NCBI GenBank assembly: GCA_951813285.1
Contig: OX638355.1
Span: 3,367,136 to 3,431,135, forward strand
Length of the DNA stretch: 64,000 nt
Direction of reading: 5' to 3'
Source: Terriglobia bacterium
GTDB taxonomy: Bacteria > Acidobacteriota > Terriglobia > Versatilivoradales > Versatilivoraceae
Position numbers and translations under genes: made by a program. Shown here one piece after another: positions 62,159-64,000 of this stretch. The notes below the pieces were generated by a model. It was not told the origin of the DNA. It saw only the letters and a program-made list of their open reading frames with translations, and searched no databases. The number at the start of each line of letters is the position of its first letter. Position 1 is the first letter of the stretch.

Positions 62159-63436
62159 ATGCGCCGGGAGATCGGTTTTCAGATGGCCACCTCCAACATC
62201 CGTTTCGGCCCCGGGGTGACCCGGGAAGTGGGGATGGATCTGAGAGACATGAAGCTCGGCCGGGTGCTGGTGGTCATCGACCCGGGTCTGAGCGACCTTC
62301 CCCCGGTGACGATGGCGCTGCAGGCAATGGAGGACGAGGACATCGCTTTTTCCGTGTTCGACCGCGTCCGGGTGGAACCCACCGATCGTTCCATCCAGGA
62401 GGCCATCGCCGCGGCCCAGGGCGATCGCTACGACGGCTTTGTGGCCATCGGCGGAGGATCGACCATTGACACGGCCAAGGCGGCCAACCTCTACTCTACC
62501 TTCCCCGCGGACTTTCTCGACTACGTGAACGCACCCATCGGCAAGGGGCTCCCGGTGCCCGGGGACCTCAAGCCGCTGGTAGCCATTCCCACCACCGCCG
62601 GCACCGGCAGCGAGACCACCGGGGTGGCCATCTTCGATTTGAGCGGAATGCGGGCCAAGACCGGCATCGCCCACCGCCGGCTCAAGCCGACACTGGGTCT
62701 GCTGGACCCGGAAAACACCCGCAGCATGCCCGCACAGGTGGGGGCCTCGACCGGGCTGGATGTGCTCAGCCACGCCCTGGAATCCTATACGGCGGTTCCC
62801 TTTGCCCAACGGCCTTATCCGGATCGTCCGGTGTTGAGGCCGGCCTATCAGGGATCCAATCCCATCAGCGACGTCTGGTCTCTGGAAGCTCTGAGGATCG
62901 TGGCGGAATACCTGCCGCGAGCGGCGGAAGACCCCGACGACGAAGAAGCGCGGGCCCAAATGCTGCTGGCGGCGTCCTACGCGGGAGTGGGATTCGGCAA
63001 TGCCGGGGTCCACCTGCCCCACGGCATGTCCTATCCGGTGTCCGGACTGGTCCGGGACTACCGCGCCCCCGGGTATTCGGTGGACCACCCCATGGTGCCT
63101 CACGGGATCTCGGTCATTCTCAACGCTCCGGCGGTATTTCGTTTCACCGCGCCGGCCTGCCCGGAAAGGCACCTGAAAGCCGCCGCCATTCTGGGCGCCG
63201 CTACCTCCGGCAAGTCTCCCGCCGATGCGGGCAAGATCCTGTCCGATCGCATTGTCGCCTTCATGCAGCGGCTGAAGCTGCCCAACGGCTTGAGCGGCCT
63301 GGGCTACACGTCCGAGGATATCCCGAGCCTGGTGGAAGGTACCCTCCCCCAACACCGCGTCACCAAACTCTCCCCCCGACCCGCCTCCGGAGAGGACCTG
63401 ACTCGTATATTCGAAGAGGCGCTGACGGCCTGGTAG
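62159..63436 (+). CDS. Hydroxyacid-oxoacid transhydrogenase-like iron ADH
   Basis: A 425-residue enzyme; ATG 62159 follows AGGAG by six bases. It matches the ADHFE1/HOT family rather than plain ADHs: [40 protein letters not shown], the long insert with PVLRPAYQGSNPISDVWSLE and YAGVGFGNAGVHLPHGMSYP with metal His. HOT converts 4-hydroxybutyrate and 2-oxoglutarate to succinate semialdehyde and D-2-hydroxyglutarate. This gene is separated from the first ADH by the propeller gene. A D-2-hydroxyglutarate dehydrogenase is not in the window. Confidence 0.88.
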   Translation: MRREIGFQMATSNIRFGPGVTREVGMDLRDMKLGRVLVVIDPGLSDLPPVTMALQAMEDEDIAFSVFDRVRVEPTDRSIQEAIAAAQGDRYDGFVAIGGGSTIDTAKAANLYSTFPADFLDYVNAPIGKGLPVPGDLKPLVAIPTTAGTGSETTGVAIFDLSGMRAKTGIAHRRLKPTLGLLDPENTRSMPAQVGASTGLDVLSHALESYTAVPFAQRPYPDRPVLRPAYQGSNPISDVWSLEALRIVAEYLPRAAEDPDDEEARAQMLLAASYAGVGFGNAGVHLPHGMSYPVSGLVRDYRAPGYSVDHPMVPHGISVILNAPAVFRFTAPACPERHLKAAAILGAATSGKSPADAGKILSDRIVAFMQRLKLPNGLSGLGYTSEDIPSLVEGTLPQHRVTKLSPRPASGEDLTRIFEEALTAW

Positions 63437-63614
63437 GTCGCGGCGCGCTACTCAAGGCAGGCCCCGCGGGAAGGTGGACCTTGGCAGTTGTCCCTATTGC
63501 AGGTGTTCCGGATTGACACCGCTGAAACAATCACGTTGCCGGGCTTGTATGGGTACACGTGCCGATCGATTCGACCGGAACTTCCGATCCCCAAGACAGG
63601 ACGTAACTACGAGG

Positions 63615-64000
63615 TTAACCGACCCGTTTTGCCGGAGGAAAGTAGCGTGCCAGTGTAGCGGTACTCGGCCCGGCCGTTAGCCAGGAGACCGCGATCATCA
63701 GCAGCCCCGAGACGAGGGTGATGGGAACCACCGGCAGGAAGCCGAGAATGGTCGTGCCGCCGGCCGTCCTGGAGATCAGGTCGAGTTCTCCCCAGGACAA
63801 GATCGCGGTCGGCGGGCCCGAGGCAGGGGGGACCAGCACCTGCAGGAGGGCAATCGCTCCGACCGACCCGCCGGCCCACAGGGTCGTAGCCAGGGCCCCC
63901 CAGCGGGTGCTGCGCTTCCAGAAGAGGGCTGCCGCCAACAGGGGAAAGAGAGCGGCGTAGCCCGTAAAGGAGTACTGAATAGCCACCAGGAAAATGCTGG
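63615..64000 (-). CDS. Sodium:solute symporter, C-terminal part
   Basis: The window ends inside this minus-strand gene; about 128 C-terminal residues are present. It has the SSS-family ending: AIQYSFTGYAALFPLLAAAL, FWKRSTRWGALATTLWAGGS and a final pair of helices (FLPVVPITLVSGLLMIAVSW). Such symporters bring in sugars, amino acids or carboxylates with sodium. The substrate cannot be inferred from the part seen. Confidence 0.8.
   Translation of the reverse strand, partial: SIFLVAIQYSFTGYAALFPLLAAALFWKRSTRWGALATTLWAGGSVGAIALLQVLVPPASGPPTAILSWGELDLISRTAGGTTILGFLPVVPITLVSGLLMIAVSWLTAGPSTATLARYFPPAKRVG

Noticed and set aside
63437-63614. Terminator between the convergent transhydrogenase-like and symporter genes
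   Set aside because: No stem-loop followed by a T run could be found; the spacer appears featureless.
1-64000. tRNA, rRNA, riboswitch and insertion-sequence transposase search by eye
   Set aside because: No cloverleaf with anticodon arms, no rRNA-like sequence and no transposase motif was recognised.

Overview
The window is GC-rich DNA from a Gram-negative heterotroph. It carries paired DUF1549/DUF1553 and DUF1501 proteins, many twin-arginine or lipoprotein secreted proteins, a class A penicillin-binding protein, and large secreted beta-propeller and hydrolase-like proteins. DUF1549/DUF1501 pairs are typical of Planctomycetes, Verrucomicrobia and Acidobacteria; with class I aldolase, ATP-type PEPCK and the dispersed repeats, an Acidobacteriota-like genome is my best inference, but the sequence does not prove it. 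No rRNA, tRNA or CRISPR array was seen.

Layout. 0-3.7 kb: a secreted TPR protein and a GH67/GH20b-like secreted protein. 3.7-8.0 kb (minus): a tightly overlapping operon of FtsX/MacB-type permease, ABC ATPase, a Cys-motif membrane protein and a NosL-like protein, whose 3' end abuts a RhaT transporter remnant. 8.1-16.9 kb (plus): a PPC-domain protein, DUF1549/DUF1553, DUF1501, a Tat-exported unknown and a glycosyl-hydrolase-like lipoprotein. 16.9-26.0 kb: alpha/beta hydrolase, CocE-type hydrolase, a second glycosyl-hydrolase-like protein, a 965-aa FG-GAP protein and a DapA-family lyase.

26.2-38.3 kb is an AT-richer accessory island. It holds GIY-YIG and HicB-like small proteins, a DUF2442 copy with a nonsense codon, a HigA-like regulator coupled to a type I restriction gene, a single-chain HsdM-HsdS methylase, a HEPN-type protein, an AbiJ-like gene broken at codon 4, an Mrr-like nuclease, a three-part Doc/Fic fusion, a DUF4160-DUF2442 pair and an orphan ribbon-helix-helix antitoxin. 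The DUF2442 units at its two ends are direct repeats that include about 110 bases of flanking DNA, so the island looks like defence and toxin-antitoxin cargo between repeats.

38.4-64 kb returns to core and catabolic genes: LarA-like protein, pckA and class I aldolase (gluconeogenesis/glycolysis), a nucleoside symporter, a GMC oxidoreductase with its gluconate-dehydrogenase-subunit-3-like partner, class III aminotransferase and L-2-hydroxyglutarate oxidase, PBP1, a MoxR ATPase with a 668-aa partner and a decayed Mut7-C gene, gamma-glutamyltransferase, two iron-type alcohol dehydrogenases (one like hydroxyacid-oxoacid transhydrogenase), a PQQ-like propeller and the end of a sodium:solute symporter.

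Three families of short dispersed repeats occupy the intergenic spaces. The most interesting signals are the repeat-flanked defence island with its fusion toxin and two nonsense-interrupted genes, the NosL/ABC operon with cysteine motifs, and the MoxR-TraB-like-Mut7-C cluster.
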